DNA of 64,000 bases from JANNPJ01 sp965200525 (GCA_965200525.1 OZ241368.1:3472001-3536000); one strand, 5' to 3'; positions 44,591-53,324 are shown, numbered from the stretch's first letter. The notes: generated by a model not told the origin, from the letters alone. Translations and numbers: made by a program.

Positions 44591-45771
44591 CGCGCGTTCA
44601 TCAGGTGCTCGACGGCGAGCTGGGCCAGCTTGACGAAGCCGTAGCCGCGGGCACCGGTGGTGTCGGCGTCGAACTCCTCGAACGCGGACCGGTCGGCCAG
44701 CAGGTCGCTGTAGCTCTCGCCGGGCGAGAGCGTGGGCACGGCCAGCTCGGCGTACTTGGCGTAGGTCAGCGCCTCCTGGACCTCCGGGTCGGCCCGGTAG
44801 GCCTGGGCCCGCTCCTTGAGCAGCAGGTAGGTGCTCATGTTGGCGGCGGCCGAGGTCCAGACGCCGTCGAAGTCCTCGGTCCGCAGCGGCTTGTAGTCGA
44901 AGTGCCGGGGGCCGGTGTAGGCCGGGCCGCCGTTCGCGCCGTGCTCGAGCAGGTCGACCAGGAAGAAGGCGTTCAGCAGGTTGCCGTGACCGAAGATCAG
45001 GTCCTGGTCGAACTTGGGCCCGTTCTGGCCGTTCAGGTCGATGTGGAAGAGCTTGCCCATCCACAGCGCCTGGGCCACGCCGTGCACCATGTTCAGGCCG
45101 GCCATCTGCTCGTGCCCGACCTCGGGGTTGATCCCGACCAGTTCGTGGTGCTCGAGGGTGGAGATGAAGGCCAGGGCGTGCCCGAGGGTGGGCAGCAGGA
45201 TGTCGCCGCGGGGCTCGTTCGGCTTCGGCTCGAGCGCGAACCGCAGGTTGTAGCCCTGGTCGATCGAGTACTGGGCCAGCAGGTCGATTCCTTCGCGCAT
45301 CCGCTCCAGGGCGGCCTGAACGTCCTTGGCGGCCTCGGTCTCGCTGCCCTCGCGACCGCCCCACATCACGAAGGTCTCGGCGCCGAGCCGGCCGGCCAGG
45401 TCCATCTGGCGCATCATCTTGCGCAGCGCGTACCGGCGCACCGACCGATCGTTGCTGGTCAGGCCGCCGTCCTTGAACACCGGGTGGGTGAACAGGTTGG
45501 TCGTGACCATCGGCACCTTCAGGCCGGTGTCGGCCAGGGTGCCCTCGAAGCGCTCGATCACCTTCTCCCGCTCGGAGTCGGTGGAACCGAACGGGATCAG
45601 GTCGTCGTCGTGAAAGGTGACGCCGTAGGCGCCCAGTTCGGCCAGGCGCCGCACCGACTCGTTGGGGTCCAGCGGCGGCCGGGTGGCGTCGCCGAAGGGG
45701 TCACGCGCCTGCCATCCGACGGTCCACAGCCCAAAGGTGAAGTGGTCCTCGGGGGTGGGGGTGCTGGCCAT
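44587..45771 (-). CDS. xylA: Xylose isomerase
   Basis: This is a 394-residue enzyme. ATG 45771 has GGAGG 5 nt upstream; longer in-frame starts (to 45858) are unnecessary. It is of the shorter class I type of actinobacteria: FGLWTVGWQARDPFGDATR, YGVTFHDDDLIPFG with the catalytic His, ETFVMWGGREG, and the metal ligands in LRFALEPKPNEPRGD and FHIDLNGQ. It converts D-xylose to D-xylulose. A 14-bp direct repeat lies at its promoter. Confidence 0.95.
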   Translation of the reverse strand: MASTPTPEDHFTFGLWTVGWQARDPFGDATRPPLDPNESVRRLAELGAYGVTFHDDDLIPFGSTDSEREKVIERFEGTLADTGLKVPMVTTNLFTHPVFKDGGLTSNDRSVRRYALRKMMRQMDLAGRLGAETFVMWGGREGSETEAAKDVQAALERMREGIDLLAQYSIDQGYNLRFALEPKPNEPRGDILLPTLGHALAFISTLEHHELVGINPEVGHEQMAGLNMVHGVAQALWMGKLFHIDLNGQNGPKFDQDLIFGHGNLLNAFFLVDLLEHGANGGPAYTGPRHFDYKPLRTEDFDGVWTSAAANMSTYLLLKERAQAYRADPEVQEALTYAKYAELAVPTLSPGESYSDLLADRSAFEEFDADTTGARGYGFVKLAQLAVEHLMNAR

Positions 45772-45796
45772 CTGGCCCTCCATGCTCTCGGTCTCT

Positions 45797-45824
45797 GAAT
45801 CGTTCCATATGAATCGTTCCATAT
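45797..45824. promoter_or_regulatory. Adjacent 14-bp direct repeats at the xylAB promoter
   Basis: GAATCGTTCCATAT occurs twice in succession, exactly, 26 bp upstream of the xylA start. As direct adjacent copies with an AT-rich edge, they look like a repressor or activator site, perhaps of a ROK-type XylR encoded elsewhere. They also overlap where a -10 box is expected. Confidence 0.65.
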
Positions 45825-45951
45825 TCCGCTGGCCCGGCCCAGTACCGCTAACTCTCATGGCCTCATCGCCGTGTCAGGTCGTGGTCCGATCGTATGCGCA
45901 GAAGCCGCTGGGCGGCTCGGCCAGACGCAGTGGCAGCACCTCGGCCCCCTT

Positions 45952-45980
45952 TTAGCAGGTGTCTGCTAAGGTTGCCTTAG
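45952..45980. promoter_or_regulatory. Two overlapping palindromes before the 67-aa gene
   Basis: TTAGCAG-GTGT-CTGCTAA (45952-45969) overlaps CTAAGG-TTG-CCTTAG (45966-45980). Both are perfect. The second weakly resembles DtxR/IdeR-type boxes (TTAGGTTAG-like), which suggests metal control, but identity is not close. Confidence 0.5.
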
Positions 45981-46010
45981 ATGAACAAAAGGTGAACGAG
46001 AGGTGGACCA

Positions 46011-46214
46011 ATGGCAACCATGAGATCAGGACACGTTGATCTGGCGGCCGGCTTCGCCCCGGAGCGCTCGGCGGCGGTCCCACAGCAGGCAAGTGGTTCC
46101 GAATGGGACGCCAGCCCGTTGCGACCCGTGGCGCACTGGGTGCAGATGCCGACCTCCGGCGGCCGCACCCGACTGCAGATGGTCTGGGAAGTCCCGGACC
46201 CGATCGCCCCCTGA
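46011..46214 (+). CDS. Conserved small protein, unknown function
   Basis: This is a 67-residue soluble protein with AGGTGG before the ATG. The C-terminal half (VAHWVQMPTSGGRTRLQMVWEVPDPIAP) resembles short actinobacterial proteins that share an AHWV...GRTRL.M.WEVP core. It has Trp residues, no cysteines and no membrane segment. The promoter carries two overlapping palindromes and the gene is followed by a strong terminator, so it is a separately regulated single gene. The function is not known to me. Confidence 0.7.
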   Translation: MATMRSGHVDLAAGFAPERSAAVPQQASGSEWDASPLRPVAHWVQMPTSGGRTRLQMVWEVPDPIAP

Positions 46215-46237
46215 ACGTTCGCTGACCGACCGGTCCT

Positions 46238-46273
46238 GACTGCCTTCCGGGTGAACTCACCCGGAAGGCAGTC
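46238..46273. terminator. Bidirectional terminator
   Basis: A perfect 16-bp stem (GACTGCCTTCCGGGTG and its complement) with loop AACT lies between the convergent small-protein and WXG100 genes. It is flanked by short AC/TT edges. Confidence 0.85.
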
Positions 46274-46278
46274 GCCCT

Positions 46279-46569
46279 TCACCCGCTGAACATCCGGATC
46301 GCGGCCGCTTCGACCTCCTCGTGCTGTCGGCAGGCGGTGGCCAGGGCGGTCTGGATCTCCTCCAGGGCGGCCCGCACCCGCTCCTGGGTGCTGCGCCACT
46401 CGCCCACCACGTGCTGGAACGACGTCGCGGCCTGGCCCTGCCAGCCCGCCTGCAGGTCGAGCAGGTGGCGCATCATGCGATCGACCTCGGGGCCGATCTG
46501 CTGGGCCGACGCCTGCGCCGCGGCGCCGGCCTGGGCCACCTGATCGCTGTCGACCTCGAATCTGGTCAT
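46279..46569 (-). CDS. WXG100-family protein (ESAT-6-like)
   Basis: This is a 96-residue helical hairpin protein. ATG 46569 begins MTRFEVDSDQVAQAG; longer starts would add a basic segment atypical of the family. The hairpin turn carries WQG (LLDLQAGWQGQAATSFQHV), as in WXG100 proteins. It is followed by WRSTQERVRAALEEIQTALATACRQHEE, without a clear YxxxD/E export signal at the C-terminus. WXG100 proteins are secreted by type VII systems as dimers. No EccC/EccD or partner gene is in the window, so it is an orphan that could use a secretion system elsewhere. Confidence 0.85.
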   Translation of the reverse strand: MTRFEVDSDQVAQAGAAAQASAQQIGPEVDRMMRHLLDLQAGWQGQAATSFQHVVGEWRSTQERVRAALEEIQTALATACRQHEEVEAAAIRMFSG

Positions 46570-46719
46570 CTCAACCCCGTGGCGATAGTGATGCCGCCCC
46601 CCGTGGCGGCCACACCTCGACTGTGCCACCACCTCGGCGGGCCTCGCTCCCGTCGTCCACAGGGGTGGATGACTTGTGGACAACCCTGTGGACGACCCAA
46701 GCCGGGCGGCACAAAAGAG

Positions 46720-46758
46720 TCCCGCTCCTGACGCACGGGGAGGGCGTCAGGAGCGGGA
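46720..46758 (-). terminator. Terminator of the HtrA gene
   Basis: A perfect 14-bp stem TCCCGCTCCTGACG/CGTCAGGAGCGGGA has an 11-nt loop. On the minus strand it is followed by CTCTTTTGT, a short T run, 16 bp beyond the protease stop. Confidence 0.85.
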
Positions 46759-46773
46759 GTTCGGGATGGTCGA

Positions 46774-48396
46774 TCAGCCGGCCGTGGCCGGCCGCGTGCC
46801 CAGCGTGACCTTGATCTCCATCGACTTGCCGTCCCGGATCACGGTCAGGGTGACCTGGGTGTTGACCGGCCGCTCGCGCAGCTGGCCGACCAGCGAGAGG
46901 TCGCTGTTGACGGTGTCGCCGTCCACCGCGATCACCGCGTCGCCGACCTTGAGGCCGGCCTTCTGGGCCGGAGTGCCGCTCTGCACGGTCTTGATGATCG
47001 CCGCGTCACGGCTGGCGCCGTTGAACTTCACCGTGCCGTCCGCCGGCGTCACCCCGAGGTAGGAGTGGGCCACCGTGCCGCCCTTGATCAGCTGGCTGGT
47101 GACGTCCTTGACCTCGTCCACCGGGATGGCGAAGCCGAGACCGATGCTGCCGGACTGGCTGGCCGCCTGGCCCCCGAAGCTCTGGCTGGAGCCCAGGCTG
47201 GCGATCGACGACGGGATGCCGATCACCCGACCCTGATCGTCGACCAGGGCGCCGCCGCTGTTGCCCGGGTTCACCGCCGCGTCGGTCTGGATGGCGTTGG
47301 TCACCACCGGGTCACCGCCGCCGGTGGCGTTGGGGTCGGTGGACTCGGCCTGGGTCGTGGTCGGCCGGTCGGTGGCGCTGACGATGCCGGTGGTCACGGT
47401 CCCGGCCAGGCCGAGCGGGTTGCCGACGGCCATCACCGGGTCGCCGACCCCGACCGTGCTGGAGCTGCCCAGAACGGCCGGCGTCAGATCGCTCGGCGGG
47501 TTGGACAACTTGATCACGGCCAGGTCGGTCGCGGAGTCGGTGCCGACCACGGAGGCCGCATACGTGTCGCCGTCGTTGAGGGTCACGGTCACGGTCGCGC
47601 CGCTGCCGACCCCGGAGACGACGTGGTTGTTGGTCACGATCCGGCCGGTCTTGTCCAGGATGACGCCGGAGCCCTCGCCGCCGTCACCGTTCTGGCCGAC
47701 GACCTTCACCGCGACCACGCTCGGCTCGACCGCCTTGGCCACCGCTCCCCAGTTCGGTGAGCTGCCGGCGCCTCCGCTCACCGGCGCCGGAACGGCAGCA
47801 GCGGCGCCCGCGCCCGCCCCCGTTCCGCCACCCGAGGACGAGGCCGAGGTGGTGGCCTTCGGGTCGTCCTGGGTCTGGAGCACGATCCCCGCCGTGAGCA
47901 GGCTCGACAGTGCGGCGGCGCCGGCTCCGACGGCCAGCACCCCGCCCCAGCCGGGCCGTCCGCGCTCACGCCGGGACTTGCCCTTCCCGCCGCTGGGCGG
48001 GGCCGGGGGCAGGCCCGCGGAGCCGGCCGGAGTGAACTGGTGGCCGGGAGCGGGCGGAACGCTCGCGTCGGCCGCCCACGGTGCTGTGGGCGCCGGGTGG
48101 GGGGCGTCCGCCGACGGCGGTGCGCCGACCGGAGCCGGAGCCGGGGCCTGGGTCGGTGCCGAACCGGCTGCGGCCCACGGGGAGGTGGCCGCCGGAATCG
48201 GGGCGGTGGCCTCCGTCCGGGCGTCGGACCGGCCCTCGGCCGGAGCCCAGGCAGACCCCCCGGGTGGGGCGAACTCGCTGGTCGAGCCGGCGACGGGCGC
48301 CTGCGCGGTCGCGGCGTCAGGAGACTCGGACGAGCCACCGGGACGCCGCGCCCAGATGTACTCGTTCTCGTTCTGATCGTTCGTGGTCTGCGTCAT
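46774..48396 (-). CDS. HtrA/PepD-like membrane-anchored serine protease
   Basis: This is a 540-residue protein. ATG 48396 follows GAGGGTGAG. A long Pro/Ala-rich cytoplasmic segment (~1-148) and one membrane helix (~150-172) precede a trypsin-like domain with the full triad: H258 (VTNNHVV), D291 (ATDLAVIK) and S380 (NPGNSGGAL). A C-terminal PDZ domain (YLGVTPADGTV ... GTPAQKAGLKVGDAVIAVDG) follows. It degrades or refolds damaged proteins outside the membrane. Position after a histidine kinase/response regulator pair matches mycobacterial mprA-mprB-pepD, suggesting envelope-stress control. Confidence 0.9.
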   Translation of the reverse strand: MTQTTNDQNENEYIWARRPGGSSESPDAATAQAPVAGSTSEFAPPGGSAWAPAEGRSDARTEATAPIPAATSPWAAAGSAPTQAPAPAPVGAPPSADAPHPAPTAPWAADASVPPAPGHQFTPAGSAGLPPAPPSGGKGKSRRERGRPGWGGVLAVGAGAAALSSLLTAGIVLQTQDDPKATTSASSSGGGTGAGAGAAAAVPAPVSGGAGSSPNWGAVAKAVEPSVVAVKVVGQNGDGGEGSGVILDKTGRIVTNNHVVSGVGSGATVTVTLNDGDTYAASVVGTDSATDLAVIKLSNPPSDLTPAVLGSSSTVGVGDPVMAVGNPLGLAGTVTTGIVSATDRPTTTQAESTDPNATGGGDPVVTNAIQTDAAVNPGNSGGALVDDQGRVIGIPSSIASLGSSQSFGGQAASQSGSIGLGFAIPVDEVKDVTSQLIKGGTVAHSYLGVTPADGTVKFNGASRDAAIIKTVQSGTPAQKAGLKVGDAVIAVDGDTVNSDLSLVGQLRERPVNTQVTLTVIRDGKSMEIKVTLGTRPATAG

Positions 48397-48622
48397 CGTT
48401 CTCACCCTCATGGCCCGCGTGCTGACAACTGATAGTTGACCGGGCCACCCTCGACGTTCCCTGCGCCAGATCTGTGAATTACCTGGGAAACCCAGAAAAT
48501 CCGGCGAGCCGACCGGGAAAGCCGTGGACAGCACGATGCCCCGGCCGGGGCCGGGGCATCGAAGAGCGGACTACTGGTGGAACCGGGGTGAACCGGGCCC
48601 GGGCGCTGTCGGTGGGGACCGG

Positions 48623-48763
48623 TCAGTCGCTGGTGGTGGTGACCGGCCCGACGATCGGGCGACCGTCGGCGCCCAGGCGGGTGCGACGCGGGTTGGCCAG
48701 CGGCTGGATCGGTGAGGATTCGCTGTGACCGTCACTGTCCGGCGTGGTCGTGGTGTGATTCAT
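48623..48763 (-). CDS. 46-residue small protein between kinase and protease
   Basis: AGGAGG (48773-48768) stands 4 nt before the ATG. Codon third positions are overwhelmingly G or C, as in real genes here. The sequence begins MNHTTTTPDSDGHSESSPIQ and continues PLANPRRTRLGADGRPIVGP, ending VTTTSD. It is Thr/Ser/Pro rich with a basic NPRRTRLGADGRP centre, and has no membrane segment. I do not recognise a family. It lies between the histidine kinase and the protease on the same strand. Confidence 0.6.
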   Translation of the reverse strand: MNHTTTTPDSDGHSESSPIQPLANPRRTRLGADGRPIVGPVTTTSD

Positions 48764-49166
48764 TAATCCTCCTCGGACGTTCGGCGTGAAGCTGGGCAAG
48801 CTCTTCAGTCGGTGTCCTGCGGGAATCGCGTGACTCGTGAGGTGTCAACTGAAGAAGAACTCTAGGTAACCCCGTAGGACTGACCGTAGGCCGGTGCAGT
48901 CCTGTACGGACATGTTATCGCTGCAGGCCAGAGCGTGCAGGATGAACGTCGCTGAATTCTTGTGGCAGGTGTCACGCCACTGGGTGGATTCTCCGGCCAC
49001 GACTCGGGAATGCCTGCGGAAACCGCGATCACGCTGGGCCGATGACCTCCGCCGCCGGATGAATTCATGGGTCGAGGAGCGACTCGTGAGTCGATCTGCG
49101 CACCAGTGAACTCACCGAGAGTGAGCAGATGTCTCTCGGGGTTGATCATTCGGCGAACAGTTCCGG
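48764..49166. other. Intergenic region between kinase and small ORF
   Basis: This 403-bp region has mixed codon use and no gene that I can support. It holds a hairpin (48877-48902; GGACTG-ACCG against CGGT-G-CAGTCC), the 10-mer GACTCGTGAG at 48832 and 49081, and the palindrome CGACTC-GT-GAGTCG (49080-49093). It likely contains the promoter for the small ORF/protease pair and sites for a regulator, perhaps the response regulator of the same locus. Confidence 0.45.
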
Positions 49167-50768
49167 TCAGTCCGGGTCGGAAATGTCCTCGGCCACAGTG
49201 GTGGAGGCGAGCGGCAGTTCCACCCGGAAGGTCGCGCCGCCGCCGGGCGTGGTGGCCACTCCCACCCGGCCGCCGTGCGCGCTGACCACGGCAGTGACGA
49301 TGGACAGCCCCAGACCGGAGCCGCCGCCCTGGTGGCGGGCCCGAGAGGCGTCGACCCGGTAGAACCGCTCGAACACCTTGGCCGCGTGCTCCGGGGCAAG
49401 GCCCGCACCGTGGTCGCGCACCTCCAGTACCGCCAGCCCAGCGGCCCGGCCCACGGCCAGCTCGATCGGGCTGCCGGGCGGGGTGTGCCGGGCGGCGTTG
49501 CCGACCAGGTTGGCCACTACCTGGCGCAGCCGGTTCTCGTCGCCGGTCACGACGCTCGGCTCCGGTCCCCGGCCGGGCGCCAGCCCGACCAGGCGAACCT
49601 GCCGGTCCGGGGCCAGACCGCGGGCGTCGTGGGTGGCGTCGCCGGCCAGCACGGCCAGGTCGACCGGGTCGGTCCGGGCCGGCCGCTGCTCGTCCAGCCG
49701 AGCCAGCAGCAGCAGATCCTCGACCAGAGATCCCATCCGGCGGGACTCGTCCTCGATCCGGCTCATGGTCCGGGCCACGTCCTCCGGTTGGCTGACCGCG
49801 CCCTGGCGGTAGAGCTCGGCGAAGCCGCGGATCGAGGCCAACGGCGTCCGCAGCTCGTGCGAGGCGTCGGCGGCGAACCGCCGGGTGCGCTGCTCCGAGG
49901 CCTCCCGGGAGCGGAAGGCGCTCTCGATCTGAGCCAGCATCCCGTTCAGGGACGACGTGAGCCGGCCGACCTCGGTCGACGCCGGATGGTCGGGCACCCG
50001 GCGGGACAGGTCGCCGGCCGCGATCGCGGCGGCGGTCTCCTCGACCTCGGTCAGGGGCAGGAACGCCCGCCGGATCGCCAGCCAGCCCAGCGCCGCGCAG
50101 ACCAGGGTGACCAGCAGCCCGATCAGCAGGATCAGCCACCGCTCGTGTCGCACCGCGTTGGACACCCCGTCCAGCGGCAGGGCCAGGGCGAGCGAGCCGG
50201 ACTGCGGGGCCGAGCCGTCGCCGGCGTTGTACGTGGCCGGCAGCACCACCACCCGCCACGGTCGCTCGCCGGTGGTCGAGCCGACCGTGAACGGCGTCCG
50301 ACCGCGCTTGGTGGCCTGCGCGTTGGTCAGCTTGGGCAGATCCGGCTCGCTCGTCCCGCTCATCGGCGGGCCGACCGGGAACCGGGTGCCGTCGTCGGCG
50401 GTGAACCTCACCACGTAGTCGGTCGGGAAGTTCGGGCGGCTGCCCTGGCTGCCGTAACCCTGCTGGGACGCCGTGAGCGCCTGCTGGGCGCTGCTGTTCA
50501 GCCGCACGTCGACCTGGCTGATCAGGAAGGTGTGCAGCACGTGCTGCGCCGTCCAGCCGGACGCGGTCAGGGCCCCGATCAGCAGCACGACCAGGATGCC
50601 GACCAGGCGGGCCCGCATCGGGACGCCGTCCCAGGAGGTCCGCAGCCCGTTCAGGGGGCGGCTCGTGGACGGCTGCAGGGCGGGCAGGTCCAGCTCCTCG
50701 GCCGAGGCGGCCGAGTCGGTGGGATCCGGTTCGGGGGACAGGGCGGTGTCCGTGCTCGGAGTGGTCAC
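49167..50768 (-). CDS. Sensor histidine kinase (MprB/TcrY-like)
   Basis: This is a 533-residue protein. A cytoplasmic N-terminus (~50 residues), TM1 (LVGILVVLLIGALTASGW), a ~130-residue external sensor domain, TM2 (WLILLIGLLVTLVCAALGW), HAMP, HisKA (FAADASHELRTPLASIRGF with H304) and HATPase (ENRLRQVVANLVGNAARHTP, VRDHGAGLA, GGGSGLGLSIV) follow in order. It autophosphorylates on H304 and passes phosphate to the regulator encoded 7 bp upstream. The external sensor and neighbouring protease suggest it senses envelope damage. Confidence 0.9.
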   Translation of the reverse strand: MTTPSTDTALSPEPDPTDSAASAEELDLPALQPSTSRPLNGLRTSWDGVPMRARLVGILVVLLIGALTASGWTAQHVLHTFLISQVDVRLNSSAQQALTASQQGYGSQGSRPNFPTDYVVRFTADDGTRFPVGPPMSGTSEPDLPKLTNAQATKRGRTPFTVGSTTGERPWRVVVLPATYNAGDGSAPQSGSLALALPLDGVSNAVRHERWLILLIGLLVTLVCAALGWLAIRRAFLPLTEVEETAAAIAAGDLSRRVPDHPASTEVGRLTSSLNGMLAQIESAFRSREASEQRTRRFAADASHELRTPLASIRGFAELYRQGAVSQPEDVARTMSRIEDESRRMGSLVEDLLLLARLDEQRPARTDPVDLAVLAGDATHDARGLAPDRQVRLVGLAPGRGPEPSVVTGDENRLRQVVANLVGNAARHTPPGSPIELAVGRAAGLAVLEVRDHGAGLAPEHAAKVFERFYRVDASRARHQGGGSGLGLSIVTAVVSAHGGRVGVATTPGGGATFRVELPLASTTVAEDISDPD

Positions 50769-50775
50769 CGCCGGA

Positions 50776-51504
50776 TCAGCCCTGCGGGGGCAGGCGCAAC
50801 ACGTAGCCGACGCCGCGCTTGGTATGGATCAGCGGGGGATCGACGTCGTCCACCTTGCGGCGCAGGTACGAGATGTACGACTCGACGATGCCGGCCTCGC
50901 CGTTGAAGTCGTAGGCCCACACATGATCCAGGATCTGGGCCTTGGACAGCACCCGGTTCGGGTTCAGCATCAGGTACCGCAGGAGTTTGAACTCGGTCGG
51001 CGAGAGCTCGATCAGCCGGCCGGCCCGGCGGATCTCGTGCGAGTCCTCGTCCAGCTCGAGGTCGTGGAAGACCAGCCGGCCGCTCTCGCCGTCGGCCGCG
51101 ACGCCGGTGCGCCGCAGCACGGCCCGGATCCGGGCCACCACTTCTTCGAGGCTGAACGGCTTGGTCACGTAGTCGTCGCCGCCGACGGTCAGGCCGGTCA
51201 CCTTGTCGCCGGTCTCGTCGCGCGCGGTCAGGAAGAGCACCGGCATGTCGCGGCCGCGCTCGCGCAGTTTGCGGGTCACGGTGAAACCGTCCATGTCCGG
51301 CATCATCACGTCGAGCACGACCAGGTCGGGGCGATGCTGCTCGGCCAGCTTGAGCGCCTCGGCGCCGTCCGCCGCCGGCACAACGTCGAAACCGGCGAAC
51401 CGCAGACTCGTCGTCAGCAGTTCGCGGATGTTCGGCTCGTCGTCGACCACGAGCAACTTCGCCTCAAACGTCTTCTCAGCCACGAGACGAGTATCGGTAT
51501 CCAT
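50776..51504 (-). CDS. OmpR-family response regulator
   Basis: This is a 242-residue protein. The receiver has KLLVVDDEPNIRELL, the phospho-acceptor D65 in LVVLDVMMPDMDG, FLTARDE and VTKPFSLEEV. The C-terminal winged helix (LIELSPTEFKLLRYLMLNPNRVLSK, VESYISYLRRKVD, TKRGVGYVL) is of the OmpR/PhoB type, closest in feel to mycobacterial PhoP/TcrX/MprA. It forms a two-component pair with the following kinase. A CAAGTT box 6 nt before the ATG suggests a leaderless start. Confidence 0.92.
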   Translation of the reverse strand: MDTDTRLVAEKTFEAKLLVVDDEPNIRELLTTSLRFAGFDVVPAADGAEALKLAEQHRPDLVVLDVMMPDMDGFTVTRKLRERGRDMPVLFLTARDETGDKVTGLTVGGDDYVTKPFSLEEVVARIRAVLRRTGVAADGESGRLVFHDLELDEDSHEIRRAGRLIELSPTEFKLLRYLMLNPNRVLSKAQILDHVWAYDFNGEAGIVESYISYLRRKVDDVDPPLIHTKRGVGYVLRLPPQG

Positions 51505-51545
51505 CCTGAAAACTTGCTGGGAACCTCCCGTCCGCCGGCTGAGGG

Positions 51546-53213
51546 TCAGTCGGTCGGGTCGGGCGCCTGCTCGCTGGGCAGGTCCTCGGCGTCCACGATC
51601 CGGTAGGCGTAGCCCTGCTCGGCCAGGAACCGCTGCCGGTGGGCGGCGAACTCCTGGTCCAGGGTGTCCCGGGCGATGACCGCGTAGAACCGGGCGGTCT
51701 TGCCGTCGTGCTTGGGCCGCAGCAGCCGGCCCAGCCGCTGGGCCTCCTCCTGCCGGGAGCCGAACGAGCCCGACACCTGGATCGCGACGCTGGCCTCGGG
51801 CAGGTCGATCGAGAAGTTGGCCACCTTGCTGACCACCAGGGTGGAGATCTCCCCGGTGCGGAAGGCCTGGAACAGCCGCTGGCGCTCGGCCACCGACGTC
51901 TCGCCCTTCAGCACGGGCGCGTTCAGCCGCTCGCCGAGGTCGTCGAGCTGGTCCAGGTACTGGCCGATCACCAGCAGCTGCTCGCCGGCGTGCCGGCGGA
52001 CCAGCTCCTCGACCACCTTCGACTTGGACGTGCTGGTGGCGCACAGCCGGTAGCGCTCCTCCGGCTCGGCGGTGGCGTAGGCCAGCCGCTCGCGCTCGGG
52101 CAGGGTGACCCGCACCTCCACGCAGTCGGCCGGGGCGATGTAGCCCTGGGCCTCGATGTCCTTCCAGGGGGCGTCGTACCGCTTGGGCCCGATCAGGCTG
52201 AAGACGTCGCCCTCCCGGCCGTCCTCGCGGACCAGCGTGGCGGTCAGGCCGAGCCGGCGCCGGGCCTGCAGGGACGCCGTCATCCGGAACACCGGGGCCG
52301 GCAGCAGGTGCACCTCGTCGTACACGATCAGGCCCCAGTCGCGGGCGTCGAACACGTCCAGGTGGGCGTAGACGCCCTTCCGCTTGGTGGTCATCACCTG
52401 GTAGGTGGCAATGGTGACCGGCCGGATCTCCTTGCGGGAGCCGGAGTACTCGCCGATCTCGTCCTCGGTCAGGCTGGTCCGGGCCAGCAGTTCGTCGCGC
52501 CACTGCCGGGCCGAGACCGTGTTCGTCACCAGGATCAGCGTGGTGGTGCCCGACTTGGCCATCGCGGCCGCGCCGACCAGGGTCTTGCCGGCGCCGCAGG
52601 GCAGCACCACGACGCCCGACCCGCCGTGCCAGAAGTTGTCCACCGCCTCGCTCTGGTAGGGCCGCAACACCCAGCCGCCGTCGGTGTCCAGCGTGATCGG
52701 GTGCTTCTCGCCGTTGACGTACCCGGCCAGGTCCTCGGCCGGCCAGCCCAGCTTGAGCAGCACCTGCTTGAGGTTGCCGCGCTCGCTGGCGTGCACCTGC
52801 ACGTTCTCGGCATCGAGCCGGGTGCCGACCAGCGGGGCCACCTTCTTGCTGCGCAGCACCTCTTCCAGCACCGGGACGTCGATCGCGTGCAGCACCAGCC
52901 CGTGCTCGGGATCCTTGACCAGCTGGAGGCGGCCGTACCGGGCCATCGTCTCGGCCACGTCGACCAGCAGGGCGTGCGGCACCGGATAGCGCGAGTACTC
53001 CAGCAGGACGTCGACCACCTGCTCGGCGTCGTGCCCGGCGGCCCGCGCGTTCCACAGCCCGAGCGGCGTCAGCCGGTAGGTGTGCACGTGCTCGGGGGCG
53101 CGCTCCAGCTCGGCGAACGGCGCGATCGCCCGCCGGCAGGCGGCCGCCTGGTCATGGTCGATCTCCAGCAGCAGGGTCTTGTCGCTCTGGACGATCAGTG
53201 GTCCGTCGTTCAC
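51546..53213 (-). CDS. XPB/ERCC3-type DNA repair helicase
   Basis: This is a 555-residue superfamily 2 helicase (GTG start). It has an N-terminal damage-recognition-like region, then LRPYQSEAVDNF, Walker A VVVLPCGAGKTLVGA (K210), VYDEVHLLPA (DEVH box), GLTATLVREDG, and motif VI QEEAQRLGRLLRPK. It unwinds DNA 3'-5'; bacterial XPB is thought to act in repair with partner nucleases. The upstream gene on the same strand encodes the Helicase_C_3/WYL protein that accompanies XPB in actinobacteria (Rv0861c-Rv0862c in M. tuberculosis). Confidence 0.93.
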   Translation of the reverse strand: MNDGPLIVQSDKTLLLEIDHDQAAACRRAIAPFAELERAPEHVHTYRLTPLGLWNARAAGHDAEQVVDVLLEYSRYPVPHALLVDVAETMARYGRLQLVKDPEHGLVLHAIDVPVLEEVLRSKKVAPLVGTRLDAENVQVHASERGNLKQVLLKLGWPAEDLAGYVNGEKHPITLDTDGGWVLRPYQSEAVDNFWHGGSGVVVLPCGAGKTLVGAAAMAKSGTTTLILVTNTVSARQWRDELLARTSLTEDEIGEYSGSRKEIRPVTIATYQVMTTKRKGVYAHLDVFDARDWGLIVYDEVHLLPAPVFRMTASLQARRRLGLTATLVREDGREGDVFSLIGPKRYDAPWKDIEAQGYIAPADCVEVRVTLPERERLAYATAEPEERYRLCATSTSKSKVVEELVRRHAGEQLLVIGQYLDQLDDLGERLNAPVLKGETSVAERQRLFQAFRTGEISTLVVSKVANFSIDLPEASVAIQVSGSFGSRQEEAQRLGRLLRPKHDGKTARFYAVIARDTLDQEFAAHRQRFLAEQGYAYRIVDAEDLPSEQAPDPTD

Positions 53214-53324
53214 TCAGTACATCCGTTCATCGCAGCGGTCTCGGGCCCCGGCCTCACCCGGCCGGCGGGCACAAGGACAGAGAACGCCGGATCGACCAGG
53301 AAAAATGCCCGGCCGGCGTTTGGC

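Noticed and set aside
48894..49109. 71-codon plus-strand ORF in the kinase/protease gap
   Set aside because: Codon use is unlike neighbouring genes, there is no ribosome site, and it resembles nothing I know.
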